Assembly (NCBI RefSeq): GCF_023278565.1
Contig: NC_064682.1
Coordinates: 1,550,001 to 1,614,000, forward strand
From: Colletotrichum lupini
Lineage: Eukaryota; Ascomycota; Sordariomycetes; Glomerellales; Glomerellaceae
DNA: 64,000 bases
Reading direction: 5' to 3'
This document shows, one piece after another, positions 13,709 to 25,600 of this stretch. Made by a program: the position numbers and the translations under genes. The notes below the pieces were generated by a model that did not search any database, had not been told where the DNA came from, and saw only the letters and a list, made by a program, of their open reading frames with translations. Each line of letters begins with the position of its first letter. Position 1 is the stretch's first letter.

Positions 13709-13930
13709 CTACTTCTCTGCATCCTCACCAGCATCCTCCTCAGCGATATCCTTCGGGACCTCCTCAACAGGGTCGAAGCAGTGGCACTTATCCTTGCTGT
13801 AGTCCATGGACCAATGGCATCTTGTGTTGTGGCAATCTCCATACTTGTACTGACGGTTGGAGCCGTCTGGCCGCTTGGCAGTAGCCCACTTGCAAAAGTC
13901 GACCAAAGCGTTGACAGCACCCATAGTCAT
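13709..13930 (-). CDS. Small Cys-containing hypothetical protein
   Basis: A single open frame of 73 residues begins at the ATG at 13930. A longer in-frame start exists at 14020, but the sequence between is hydrophobic and T-rich and looks like leader. The protein has five cysteines, including CHC and two spaced Cys-His pairs (DCHN, RCHW), a charged centre (KRPDGSNRQYKYG) and an acidic tail ending DAGEDAEK. There is no clear signal peptide from the chosen start. I do not recognise a family. It may be a lineage-specific small protein, or a chance frame; composition favours coding modestly. Confidence 0.45.
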   Translation of the reverse strand: MTMGAVNALVDFCKWATAKRPDGSNRQYKYGDCHNTRCHWSMDYSKDKCHCFDPVEEVPKDIAEEDAGEDAEK

Positions 13931-14642
13931 GATGATGAAAAGTTTGAGGAAAGTTGGTAGCTGGAGTCGAAATGAAACACCAGAGTGGCGGGTCAGAAAA
14001 TGGCTCGGTGAGTTTAACAATGTGCGAATGAAATCATTTGATGTTGTTGATGAGGATAAGTAGATTCTGTCTGGTGGCTTCGATCCCTCTGGTTAAGTAG
14101 CCTCGGCCGAGGACCCTCTGAAGCCATATATTCAGGGACCAGAAGCTTGGCCAAGTCTTTACGACTCTCTAGATCTAAGCCGATGGCTTATTGTCTCCCC
14201 ACATGGCGTGAAAGACTCAATGCATACTCAGAGATGCTGTTAGATTGAAACGTTGAAGACTTGAAACCTCGAAAGCTGTGTGTCAAACAATCATTAGCCG
14301 TTCCCCGACGCCTGCCAGCAACAGATTCCGAGGATATATCCTTTCATCAGGTTTTCTGATGGATGGTTGTACTTCAGGTAACAAAGGGATACCGTCCTCC
14401 TTTGTTGGCATAGGATGAACGGATCTTCCAAGTCGGGCTGAGCACTTGAGTAGACTTCACGATCAAAGGTTATAGAAACTATAGAATGAACAAGGGAGTG
14501 TTACAATCAGTGCAATCCTTTTTGTGGTAGTCGACGCCAGCAAAGACTGCACAGGAGTGTCCTGCGCCTGTTCCATATCCTACAAGCACTTACGCTCGTG
14601 CTAAACTATCAACACGAAATGCCATCATCGCTCATCATCCAG
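13931..14642. other. Intergenic region
   Basis: This is a short space between two minus-strand genes: the leader of the small protein on the left and the 3' end of the DUF2461 gene on the right. Nothing else was recognised. Confidence 0.5.
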
Positions 14643-16383
14643 CTAGAACTCGTTCCCACCGGCCTGTCTTTGCTTCCAATCAATGGCTTCGCGCCAGCTT
14701 GAACAATAGCAATATCCTTCGAGTAGGTGTGGTGTGCCAGAAGGAAGAGAGGGTGTTCTATCCTAACCAAGTATCAGAACTTGTGCGTGCTCCAGTCCTT
14801 ACCTCCTTCCTCATCTTCATCCCCTGTCTCCTCTGCATCGCCGTTTTCTTGAGCATCGTTATTCGCGTCGTCATTCTCGTCCTCTTCATCTTCGTCGCTA
14901 TCATCATCGTCGTCGTCTGCATTAAAGTCCGGCATGACAATGCTGTTCAAGAAGGTGATCTACATCATGTGTCAGCACATCCATCATCCAAACGACAATC
15001 AGTCGGCAAAGGGTTAATTACGAATGGGTGCATCGCGGCAATGATCTCACAAATCTGCTCTTGGGCATCGTCCTCGGTAAATACCTTGTCATCAACCTTC
15101 TTGCTAATCGTGAAGTTGCGCAACTTCAATAGCTCGATGTCGCGGTGATCGACCAAGTAGCCCTACGGAAGCGTGATTAGTAACGATCCACAATGACCGT
15201 GGTCTTCTCTTCGCCCTTGTTAGATTGCAGGACGAAAAATCCGACATAGGCATACCTTGGGCTTAGTCTTTAGCGCATTCCCCTTATTCGTCTCAGCAAA
15301 TCCCTTCAACGCCGCTTCCTCGCCCCCCTTTTGCAACGATTTGGGCAAAAAAGTTCTCTTGAACCTCTCATCATTCAAGACCCTACGCCACCGACGCGGC
15401 CGCTCATCAATACTCTCCCTCAACTTCTGCAAGTGCGACGCCTCAGGACACCATAAGCCCCCGCCCACAAAGCAAGAGCCTGGCTGAAGATGGATGTAAT
15501 AACAGGCGTAAGGTCCCTTCTTACCCGTTCTAGACCATGCCGCAGAGAAGTGAGCCTGTGAGTTATTGACGATTAGTGTCATTCTCCCACGGGGTTTCAA
15601 GCAACCTGATGGCAATAGGGAATGTCAAAGTACCTTGTAAGGAGTCGGGTCCTTGCTGAAGCGAATATCGCGGTGGATGCGAAAGACGAGGTCCTTGGCC
15701 GGTAATTCTGGGATGGTGAAATCCACTTCGGTGATCTTTGGTGTGATAGTCTCGACAAAGGTGTTCCAGTCTTTTAGGGAGCGTCTATACTCGCCGTCGT
15801 GGCCTGGACTAAATCAGTATTCGTAGAATACCAAGAGTATTTCCTTGTGGGGCCTACTCTTGAGCCAAGATCTCTGGTTGTGAGCTTTGAGGTCCTTCAA
15901 GAACGACAAAGTATTCTTGTGAACGGTTTCGTCGGAGTAGTCCTGTCCATCGAGCCCTCGAAGCTTCTCATGCGGAATGATAGTGACCCTACTCTCGTAA
16001 TCTTCCTCATCATCTTCCTCTTCGTCCTCATCTTCCTCAGGTTGGTCATCCTGATACTCATCCTCAACCTTCTCAATCTTCTGCCTCTTCACTGCTTTTG
16101 ATTTGCTGGGCGCGGGCTGTGGCTTAGCTTTAGGTTTAGCGACTGAACCCTTTGGCCGTCCACGTCCACGCTTCTTGGGTTGCTCCTCCTCCTCTTCTTC
16201 ATCATCACCTTCGCTCTGCACCTCATCACTGTCAACCTCGACCTTCGCATCTCCATCAAAGTCATCATCATCGTCGTCACTCTCGAAATACATGCTCTTC
16301 TTGGGAGTGCTTGAGACGCGCCGAGACCGCCGCCGGGGCTCATCCTCAGCAGCCGGCGACGCAGCACGCTTACGGGCTGGCAT
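14643..16383 (-). CDS. DUF2461 (TIGR02453-like) nuclear-type protein
   Basis: Exons 16383-15858, 15803-15634, 15555-15256, 15162-15022, 14959-14803 and 14716-14643 give 455 residues. Introns are 54-93 bp. Residues 1-165 are low-complexity, with acidic runs and basic clusters (KKRGRGRPKGS resembles an AT-hook; KSKAVKRQKIEK resembles an NLS). The conserved domain follows: TLSFLKDLKAHNQRSWLK, FRIHRDIRFSKDPTPYK, and a YYIHLQPGSCFVGGGLW segment typical of DUF2461. Its biochemical function is unknown. The start at MPARKR was chosen because residues upstream are not family-like. The 3' end is uncertain. Without splicing the last intron (14802-14717), the frame stops at 14774, giving 440 residues. 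The spliced version ends with the protein-like WREAIDWKQRQAGGNEF. Confidence 0.85.
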
Positions 16384-17781
16384 GATTTTAGAATACTTCT
16401 CCTCAATTGTATCCCAATAAGTCGATGGATAACTTTTGAGGTCGGATCGCTCTGCAGCTAGCCGTGGTGTGCATGCGAAATGATTGGGTCTCAAAACCAG
16501 GAATTCAGTATCAAAAGCCAGAAAGGTGTCGTGCGTCATCGAGTGGGCGACCGCGGGGGGCACGGCGACGGACGCGCCGGGATCCAGACGCAGGCTGAAC
16601 GCGCCATCACATGACCTTACACGTGGGCTTATCGTCTATCAGCGCCGCGCGCATTCCGCGGAGGCGGGACCGGACCTCGAACGTCTGCCGTCCAGATAGA
16701 ATCAAACGGCCGACTGGCTTCCTGTTCTTCGAATGGCCCGGTAGCGCCCACACCAGATTTCATTGTCCGCTACTACCTCTACCCACTGAGAGTACTCTTC
16801 TTGACTGTGAAATCTTTCGCTGACTCACTAAACGGAGTTTAAGCGTGAACTCCAACCATCACAACAACGAAACCACGGCACTTTCAGGCTTGTTCCGCAC
16901 CGGGCGTGCATGAAGTTCGCATGACTAAAGCATATCTCAATCTCATTCTCAAACCTTACGAGTGAGTTGCCGTGAATGTCGGAATGAAATGCCACCCCCA
17001 TGAGGAGGGATTGGCTCATCACCCTTGCATACCCTGATTGATAATCTGCTGGTATATCGAACTTGTCGTGAGAATGCCTTGAGACCGCCATCATCTACGC
17101 AGTCGTCTGTTTCCTCCAAGGGAATGATGTTATGTGATTCTAGTCATCCGAGCGAAGTAGAATGATGCTACGCGACTCGTACAACGAGATCCAGCAGGAG
17201 ATGTTGATGACACTGTGCAGAGGATGTTGTTCAAACAAGGCTTGGCAGCACAAGATACAAGACCATTGCAATTCGTTGAAAGACAGCCATTCTATCGTCG
17301 AGGGGGCCGCAGGGCCCGAATTCCGACAACTTTAAATACCAAGATCACACACACGAGTCACCCTCGCGGCAAAAATCCGCCAGCTGAACATGTCATTGCG
17401 CCTGAAGTCCGCAACATGGAAGTCTGCCGCGATGTTGGAAATGGCACTCTCTGCACCACACGACGGCTTCTTCCGGAGCTCCCTCTTTCGATAGAGACAG
17501 ACATCTTTAACCCGCCGAGTACTTGCCACGTGTGTCTTGACTTGAGATCCGCTACCCCTAAACCTGAAGTCAATGCATTCTCGAAAAATCCGCACAGGGG
17601 CGGGTTTCTGCGAAGGCCTCCGAGACTCCAAGATTGCTTTATGTTTTCATGGTCGACTATAAGTACAACCGTGTTGGATCTGGTCTTGTGCTGAAGGATC
17701 CAGCTGTTATCCATGGTACTTGACAACTTCAGTAACACACAACCCAATTCCTACAACTCTGAAACCACCATCACATCCATC
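16384..17781. other. Intergenic region between divergent genes
   Basis: This divergent spacer separates the minus-strand DUF2461 gene from the plus-strand NmrA-like gene, so it should contain both promoters. A TTTAAATA-type word sits near 17,330. Open frames here (up to 159 codons at 17215-17694) have no domain and overlap others on the opposite strand, so I leave them out. Confidence 0.5.
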
Positions 17782-18714
17782 ATGGTAGTGGTCGCAGTCG
17801 CCGGAGGCACGGGCGGTGTCGGTAAGACCATCGTTGAACAATTACAGCTCAGCAAGAAGCACGAGGTGATCCTGCTTAGTCGAAAGGTGAATGCTCTAGC
17901 CGCAGCCACATGCGAACACGCTTGAACCCCTTCCGACCAGGCCCTCTAGGCTCCTACCACACTCGCCTCAGGTGGCGCAAAGATTGTGCTTGCTGACTAC
18001 GGCAACATCGAGGCGCTGTCTCTGCTGCTCAATGAGCACAATGTCGAGACAGTCATCTCCACGATTGGGATCGTGGGCCCGGAGGCCGCTCAGTCACAGC
18101 TCAACCTCATCGCCGCGGCCGACAAGGCCAAGCCGACCCATCGACTCGTACCCAGCGAGTTCTCAGTTTGGGTCTCTCCAGAGTAGGCAGATTCCTTCCT
18201 GTCTTAGTTGCCGTGGAGTCACTGACACCTAACCAGCGATACGAACGCAGCGGTGTTCGGTGCCTGGCTGGACGCAATCGCCGCCCTCAAAAAGACTGGC
18301 CTCACGTACACCCGCGTCATCAACGGGTGGTTCATGGACTATTTCGGCATGCCGCACACCCCAAGCAACCTCGCCCCTCACACCTGGGGCGTCGACATCG
18401 CGAACCGCCGCGCCGCGATCCCCGGAACAGGCAACGAGCCCATGACCCTGACCTACTCGGTGGACGTGGCCCGCTTCGTCGTTCGCATGCTCGACGAAAT
18501 CGACTGGCCCGAACTTAGCATCATCAGCGGCTCAGACACAACGTTCAACGAGATTCTGGGAATCGCGGAGAAACTCACGGGTACGTACGGTCTTGGATCT
18601 TCGAAGCAAAGTGCTACAAGGGTCACGTAGCACTAACATGGTCTATTTTCTTGCCCAGATATCCGCCCCATAGGCATTGAAGAGCTTCTTACCAAGGCCT
18701 GGGCTGGGGAATAG
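17782..18714 (+). CDS. NmrA-like NAD(P)-binding Rossmann protein
   Basis: Four exons (17782-17886, 17950-18182, 18237-18580, 18659-18714) give 245 residues in frame. Introns are 63, 54 and 78 bp. The N-terminus VAVAGGTGGVG has the GxxGxxG dinucleotide-binding signature at residues 8-14. It is followed by LLSRK at the end of the second strand, and then LADYGNIEALSLLL and VETVISTIG as in the NmrA/isoflavone-reductase group of atypical short-chain dehydrogenases. Later segments (HRLVPSEF, TRVINGWFMDYFG, LTYSVDVARFVVRML) also fit. It is somewhat shorter than the usual roughly 300 residues. The substrate cannot be told: members are either redox sensors lacking catalysis or reductases in secondary metabolism. 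An upstream in-frame ATG at 17713 would add 23 unrelated residues. Confidence 0.88.
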
Positions 18715-19600
18715 GATTCGTTCTGTCTCAGGACCAGTGCTTAGGTTGAAGTACTTTGTCTCTCATCGTCCGTAGATTTTTCGTCTCTGCCGTCCAATCC
18801 CCCTACCACAATGTCGCCTCCTTGTTCAGCGTAGTCTCTCTAAGATGAAGACGTATCTCTTGAGCTCAGTTCTCGCACACACAACTCGAGGCAATAGTAA
18901 GATGAGACAAGTAAGCCGACTAGTCTAGACCGGCATAGGGCCCGGGCCGCCCGGCTGCAGGCTGAAGTAGAGTTAAATGTCGATCCGAATCCAAAGTCCC
19001 AAAAACCACGAAATATAGTCCGACTGCCCCGCCATATGCGGTTCTGTGGACATAGCAGAGATCGACCGCCAGCCACACCCGCACGTTCACGCCGTTTAAA
19101 TATCCTAGCCTCACAATCATCCAAGCCGCTCAACGTCGCTGGAAAGTCTCCGCCCGGTAATAGAAAGCGAAGGATTCTAACCGTGGTAGAGCTTAATCTT
19201 GAAGAGTATAGAGAAGTAAAGGAGCCGCAGTACTCTGCTGACGGAAATCTCACACCGCCCCATGAAGGAGCAGCCGAGTTCCGTGCTCCCAGCCTTCCTA
19301 ATGGTTTGAACCGGCATGGTTTATAGAGTTGTTCACCTGAAAGAGTATCAATCTCAATGGTGCCGACACGTCCAGCAAAATGAAGTAAGTGTATTAATGG
19401 ATACTTCAACCAAAGTCCCGTACATCTCACGAAGATATCTCGTGTATCGAGACAGTGCCATTTGCCTACTCAGAATGCAGTCGACGCACCCATGCTGACT
19501 TCTAGCTCGGGGCTGTGTACCAGGTCTCACGATAGTCTCTCCCAAGTTGGCTAGAGAATCGTCGAAGAGGCGAGACTTGAGATCTCTGGGCCTCCTCATT
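18715..19600. other. Intergenic region
   Basis: This lies downstream of the NmrA-like gene. No domain-bearing frame was found, and a minus-strand open frame at 18840-19430 has no family resemblance. The right part runs into the degenerate repeat block described separately. Confidence 0.4.
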
Positions 19601-19619
19601 GGTGGTATAGGAGTGTCCC

Positions 19620-19914
19620 CGCTAAGGCTTCCCTAAGTTCCTTTTCATGTTGCAAGAGGATGATCTCTATACCCACGGCTCTAGGTGCCATCATCAATGC
19701 TCTAGGCGTGTTCCAGCCGCGGCTCCCTCGAGTCCCTTCCGACGTTGCAATATGATCATCCGGAGAGTGGTATCCAAGACCTTTCTGATGTAAGAGAATC
19801 ATCCCAATATCCTAGCCTCTAGGCATCATATTTGGCGGTATGGGACCGCTCTAGCCGTGGCTCCCTAAGTCTCTTCCGATGTTGCAATAGGATCGCCCGG
19901 ATGGCAACATCCAA
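19620..19914. repeat. Degenerate interspersed repeat, three copies
   Basis: Three related segments start near 19,626, 19,715 and 19,853. Each carries GGCTYCCYTMAGT..C followed by TTCCGAYGTTGCAATAKGATC or a close variant. Copies 2 and 3 share about 50 positions, and differences such as GACGTTGC/GATGTTGC and GATCATCCGG/GATCGCCCGG are mainly transitions. Spacing is about 90 and 140 bp, so this is not a strict tandem array. The pattern looks like an old duplicated element with C-to-T decay. Confidence 0.6.
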
Positions 19915-20106
19915 GGATTTCGTATCGTGATTGGCAGTATAGAAGTTACCGAGTCAAGGCTACCATGAGCCCTATCTAACGATCCTCAATCCCCCGGCAA
20001 GAGGGTATCGAAAAAGACCTTCGATGTTCAGATTCACGAGATGGGCTGTCAAGCTACCTCAAAGAACAATCAAGGTGGCGAGCCAAGGTAGGACATTGCT
20101 GGTAGG

Positions 20107-20337
20107 CAGAGACGCGAACTTGGATACTTTGGTCCAAGATTCTAGTCTCACAATGTATTCCCGTCTTGACTTTAGGAGGGGAGGAGTCGAAGGATGACAC
20201 AGAGACAACGAAAGCGGGCACTTTTGGTTTGAGGTCCTAGTCCCGCGAAGTATTCACCTACGGCTTGACATCTAGAGGCAGCAAAGTCGGGTGCTTTGGT
20301 CGAAATCCCAGTCCTACAATAACATCACAGTCTAGAA
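20107..20337. repeat. Degenerate tandem repeat, three units
   Basis: Three head-to-tail units of about 60-90 bp begin near 20,107, 20,200 and 20,277. They share a core of the form ACTTTGGTYYRAG followed by CYAGTCYCRCRAWGTATTC and CTTGACWTCTAG. The units are heavily diverged. They end about 30 bp before the TATA box of the small secreted protein gene, so they form its immediate upstream region. Confidence 0.6.
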
Positions 20338-20367
20338 ATTATGAGAAGAATGACGATACAGATTCAA

Positions 20368-20376
20368 CTATAAATC
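20368..20376 (+). promoter_or_regulatory. TATA box of the small secreted protein gene
   Basis: CTATAAATC lies 132-140 bp before the ATG at 20508. It is followed by a pyrimidine- and CA-rich leader (CTCTCACCTCATCACAAC) typical of highly expressed fungal genes. Confidence 0.55.
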
Positions 20377-20507
20377 CCTCCACCCATCCCAACTCCCCTC
20401 CCATCAGCATCAGCCTCTCACCTCATCACAACACTCTACACTACAAACCATCTTCACAATCTTCCCAATCTACTCGAAGTACCAGTCCCCCCCCCCCAAT
20501 CCTCAAA

Positions 20508-21032
20508 ATGAAGTCCTCCACCGTCACGGCCATCGCCCTCCTCGGCCTCACCAACGCCGCCACCATCCGCATCTGCAAGGACCAGACCCTCGGCAACTGC
20601 GTCACCACGGACGTCGGCGGCTGCAGTACGTTCCTCCCACCCTCGGATTCACCCCTCAGACCTCTCCAGCCTTCGGGCTTCATTCCTCTCCGCCCTCAAA
20701 AACGCGAAGCTGACAAAATGTCATTCCAAGCCAACGTCCCCGGAACCATGAACGACGTCGTCAGCTCCGTCGACACCGGCAGCGCCACCTGCACCTTCTT
20801 CACGTGAGTTGCTACCGTCTACTTTATTCCCTTCCTTCCAAGAACGGAGAAGATGAAACATTCGTTTGCTCTCCTATACGTCAAGCGACGGTCGTCAAGA
20901 ATATCTTTCTGAACACAATTTCTCCAATCGACTAGCGACGGCAGCTGCGGCGGCGCCTCCTGGACCACCAGAGGTCTCCGGAACACCGTCCCCTCCAACT
21001 TCAACGACAACCTCAGTTCCGTCCGCTGCTAG
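20508..21032 (+). CDS. Six-cysteine small secreted protein, crystallin-like fold suspected
   Basis: Three exons (20508-20625, 20731-20803, 20936-21032) give 95 residues in frame. Introns are 105 and 132 bp, long for so small a gene. Residues 1-18 are a signal peptide (VTAIALLGLTNAA). The mature part has six cysteines and two similar halves: CTNVPGTMNDVVSSVD and VPSNFNDNLSSVRC. This internal duplication resembles fungal small secreted proteins with a beta/gamma-crystallin-like Greek-key fold. The role is unknown: effector, antimicrobial or wall-associated are all possible. Intron 2 contains an earlier AG followed by CGACGGTCGTC, very like the true acceptor context CGACGGCAGCTG; using it would extend the frame without the duplicated half. 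A TATA box and degenerate repeats precede the gene. Confidence 0.85.
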
Positions 21033-22601
21033 AGGGAATCCCCCCCCTCCATGTTTTGGAAAGTTGGGGGGGGCCGTTTCCGACGGAGAGACACTCCGCG
21101 AGACATGATGGTGACGTGGTGTTTTCTTTCAGTACGCTCTTGTTATGGCCCACAGCAACGTGAGGAAATAAAGGGGGCTCTCGAGAGTGATCTCGACTCG
21201 AGGATTTTGGTGCTTTCTTGGCTTCCGGAAAAGAAGCAAGCTAAACTCGATATCGAACCAGTTTAAGTTTACTACCTTGGTACTTATTCCTCCTCCTTAT
21301 AGAAAATAGACTCTTTGAGTCCCCCGTGTCCCCTCGCTTGCTTTACAGTCAATCCGTCTCTTGTTGTTTACGCCCGTCCTTGGTAAACTTCTAACTAACT
21401 TCTGACACAAATTCGAATTCGTTTGTAAACTATTCGCATTGATATTATTCCTCGTTGACAAATCAATAATCAGAGAGGTTTTACTATAGTTCAACAAACA
21501 AACCAATCTTCCACTACGAGGAGGGAAAAAACAAGGCAGATGCGGAGTAGTCCATTATTTGTTATTTCAATCCTAACTGTAGTCTTACAGCCTTGAAGTG
21601 TTCGTACACTCGAGGCCACTCCGCTTCCTCAATCACATTACTCGTGTTCTCGCCGAAAACATACTCTCGGCTTAATAACTGCAAATCGAACTTAAGCTCT
21701 TTAGGATCTCAAATGCATTTAGTAACTTTCGAAGAACGGGAAAGGCAACCCGGCTTATACGGTAGTAAGCCAAGTAGGACCATCACAAATGATCAAGCAC
21801 CAAACGCAACGTCAGACATGAACATTTCATTATTCATCTAGCGACCTATCAGCGCCACACAATCCCGACAGGAACCACATCTCTCATCCGTACTTCATAA
21901 CCCCTCAAAGATCAAGCCAGACTAAGGTGAACATACGACGAGACAACATGGAAATAGCTAGATCAAACCGGCCGAGCCGCGCCACCCATCCGACGAGCCG
22001 ATGAGCCCACCAAACAATGTACACGCGAAGAATAAAAAAGAAAAAGGTGAAAAATAAAACGCAGTGCAACTGTTTCTCCGACACCTTCCTTACTGCGTCA
22101 AGGCACGTAACATTAGAACGCCAAGCCAAAAGTTCTTTTCCCTCCCATCCCCCGCCCTCTCTATCTCCTGCGTAGTCTGGCTGGTCCCTGTCTGTCGGTA
22201 CTCCGCCGCCGGTTCGACGCCCCGAAATCCCGACCAGGGGTCGCGCACGCTCTCCCCCTCTCCAACATCTGAGGGCAGACCAATGACACGCTGCCATTGC
22301 TCGATTCGTCCACTTCTGCATTCCGATTCAACGCATTTGGCCGTTGAGAGCTTCTTTCCATCCCAAAACGACCTGGACCAGCGACTACGCCGCCTTGTTG
22401 CGGTCTTCGAACGCGGAGAAACACGCATGCGACAGGGAAACTCCATGTCCTGCAAACAACCGCATCGGGAGAAATCATGTCTTGGCGCTGAGAGGTCGAC
22501 CGACATCAAGCCTCAATGATGCCGCTACTCCGTCGAAAACCGTACAAGCCATGCAGTGCAACAGCCTCAACCAAATACTTTGCCATCTGGGGTCCGACCA
22601 C
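21033..22601. other. Intergenic region between convergent genes
   Basis: This contains the 3' flanks of the secreted-protein gene (+) and the zinc-finger factor (-). Frames of up to 151 codons on both strands at 22064-22519 overlap each other and show no domains. Nothing else was recognised. Confidence 0.5.
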
Positions 22602-25600
22602 TTATCCAAGATTTGGGTCATGGGCAATGCGTCCCAGGGGTGTTCTGTCGCGGGGCTTCTCGACCAAATCAGCATACCCATCCAGGCTTGATCCCATTAC
22701 TCTGACCATGTCGAAAATGTGCGAGCCCTTGAATGTCTCTGCCCAGAGCCTGATGACCGCTGCAGCTAGCTGTCTCAACCTTGTGCTGTCGTTCGCAGAA
22801 ACCTCGTTGTTGGTAGGTTGGCCGGTGGTAGGCCCACCCAGGGATGGATCGATGGGCACAGCAAATTCCGTCTCGTCCAGCATTCTCCTGACCGATTGTA
22901 GGAGATTCTTTTCTTCGGGGGTCGCAGGGGGGTCATTCGGTCCGATCGATGCGAGAGTAAGGAGCCATTTAGATAAGAGAATGGCGCATTCGAAGTTGCA
23001 CACTACAAAGAAACGGGGTTAGCTAGAACAAGCGATGTTTGAGAAGAACAGGTACTTACAGGAATGTTGAATGCTCCATTCCAGGCTCTTGGTCCTCGCA
23101 ACATAGTTGACACCGGCCTTGACCAACATGGACAAAGCATGAATGGCCTGGAACACGGCTCTATGCAATCTCAACGTACGGACAAGGAGGGGCATATTGC
23201 TCAACGACGAAGCAACTAGCATGTGATCCCTGGTCTCGAGGGATCGGTTGGGCGGGATCTCGGTGTATAGACGGATATATGCCAAGCGCAGGAGTGCGGT
23301 AGAGTTGAACGCTACCGGACCACCCGGGAACGAGTCGCTGTTGCCCACATGCCCCGCGTCGGCCGCCCTCAATTGGTGTCGGTGTTCGAAGCTCACCTGC
23401 CATATCCTCAGTGCAGCAGTGACCTCTTCCACATCCTCCGGCTTCAATCCCCTCTGTGGCCCAAACGGCGAGCTGAGTGCGAATGAAGTTTGTTTCAGCA
23501 GGTAAATGTGCTGAAGCAATGCGTGGATAAGGACATAGTTTCCGAGGGATGACATGTGCGGAGGCAAGCCCTGGGGCGAAGTCGTCAGGACTCTGGAGAA
23601 GGCGTCGTGGACGGTGATTTCGACAGAAGGATAGTTTTGTCTGTCTTCCTGCCACTGCCATGCCGATTCAGCCCTCCACAGCCTGGACGGGTAGGGCAAG
23701 AATAGGCCAAGCTCCGAAGTAAGGATAAGAGGCGGCATGTTGTACGCGATACTGCACAGGTTGAAGAAGCAATAAGCTATGAGCTTGGTGCGCGTAGCTC
23801 CCTCAAGTCGAATCCAAGTCTCCCAATCCGGTGCAACGGCCGGGCTGGACTCGGCTATCAGACCCTCTTCGCGAACGAGCATAGCAAGGTGGCTCTGAAG
23901 AGATAGAGCCTCATGCAAGATTGCTTTCGCTCCCCAAAGCCCGACTGCGAAGAGCAGCAAGACAGCCTGTGTGGTCTCAAGACGAGCTTGCGGGGTGTTT
24001 GGCGAGCTGCGGGAAAAACGTTAGAGCTGAAAACCAGAGCAAGATGGGAAATACACTTACAACGGCTCGCGATGAGTGTCCTGTGTCATCGGGCGATCCT
24101 GCTGTGCCGAGGCAAAGGTATGCCTAAAGCCAGAGCTGGGAGAAGGTCGGGTCGAGTGTGGGCTGTACGCAGCGGGGGTCGGTAAAAGAGCATGTACCTC
24201 ATGACTATGTCTCCTTCGAATCTGCTCGAGCGCAACAGCCTTTGCAGCATACCACAGCGCATGACCCCGGTGGCTCTCGAATCGGTACTGTGCACCAACA
24301 GCCAAGATGGCCAATAGAAGCTCCGGTGCCATCTCGGCGGGCGTCAAGGTGGGTATATGCAGGAACGGAAGATACTCGTGGAAACCGCTGATGTATCCCT
24401 CAAGGAAACGAGTGAGTGTATGTCTAGACGGAAAGACAAAGTCGTTTGGAATGACGGATGAGAACTCCTCCAGTCGGTTCTTGATGACCGTGTGGTCGAC
24501 GGCAGAGATACGAAGGGGTGCTCTCATTGACTCTTCGTGGCTCCTTGGACCACCTTCCATACCCTCCCGACCATCCGGCTGAACCGAAGGGAACCGTGAC
24601 GGAAACTGCGATGATGGCTTGGACGGGCCACGGTGATGCATATCGCCACGGGGCCACAGTCCCCCCATCTGCTGATCAGACTCGAACGGAGGTGGCAAGT
24701 AGTGCGAAGAGGGCGCAAAGTCGTCGAGGAAAATGTGATAGTCGTCGTAAGGTGCTGCTTGGGGCTGAGGAACATATCCCGGTGCCAGCATGTTCTGATC
24801 CTCCCGTGGCCGTTCGGGATACCCCATCGACTCATCATAGGACTTGATCCTCGTATGATCGGAAGGCGGACGTCCCATCTCAGCCATCATGGGTTGCTGC
24901 ATGGGGTTCACTTCGCTGGCCAGAGCCGCATCAGAAAGTAGATCGAGGTTGCAAGCAGCGGCACGGGCCGGGCCTGGCATGCGAGGATCTGGGGCCATGG
25001 TGGATGCCACGGCCGTTATTGACTCCTGGTGATACTGGGGCTGAGGTGGGCGCTGAACGCCCAGCATTTCGTGTTCGACATGGCTGTCGGAGGAAGATGG
25101 CGGATTGTGCGTGCTGGATGAAGTCTTTCTTGGCCGATTATTCTCCTTGCTGCCCTCGTTGAGGTGAACGAGCTTCTCATGGCGGACAAGGAGGTCACTG
25201 ATGTCCATATAAGCATATTCCTTCGTCAGAGTTGGGAGGGGGAGTCGGCCGTGTTGGAGTTGAGCATCAAGAACAGGGAAGAGGTGGAGTCGAAAGTCGG
25301 GGTCTTGGGACGGGGGAACGTCTTGGGGATAAATCAAATCAAAGCAAAGTAAAGCTGGGTGGTGGTGTGGTGTGTGTGGAAGGTGACAGCATATGGTGTC
25401 GATGTGGTGAGGTAAAGTGTACTCAGGCAGGCCGCAGGACGGGTGAAATGACGAATGGCCAGGGGCAAGGTTGATAGAACTCACCGTCGTCCGAACGTTT
25501 TCCCACAGCGAGCCCAGCCGCAGGCAAAGGGCTTCTCTTTGGTGTGTGTCCTTTCGTGTCTTTGGACATGCTCCACACGCCTATAATGCAAAAGCAATGT

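Noticed and set aside
14699..15148. 149-codon plus-strand hydrophobic frame
   Set aside because: Antisense of the acidic Asp/Glu-rich exon 5 of the DUF2461 gene, which reads as Ile/Val/Leu on the other strand.
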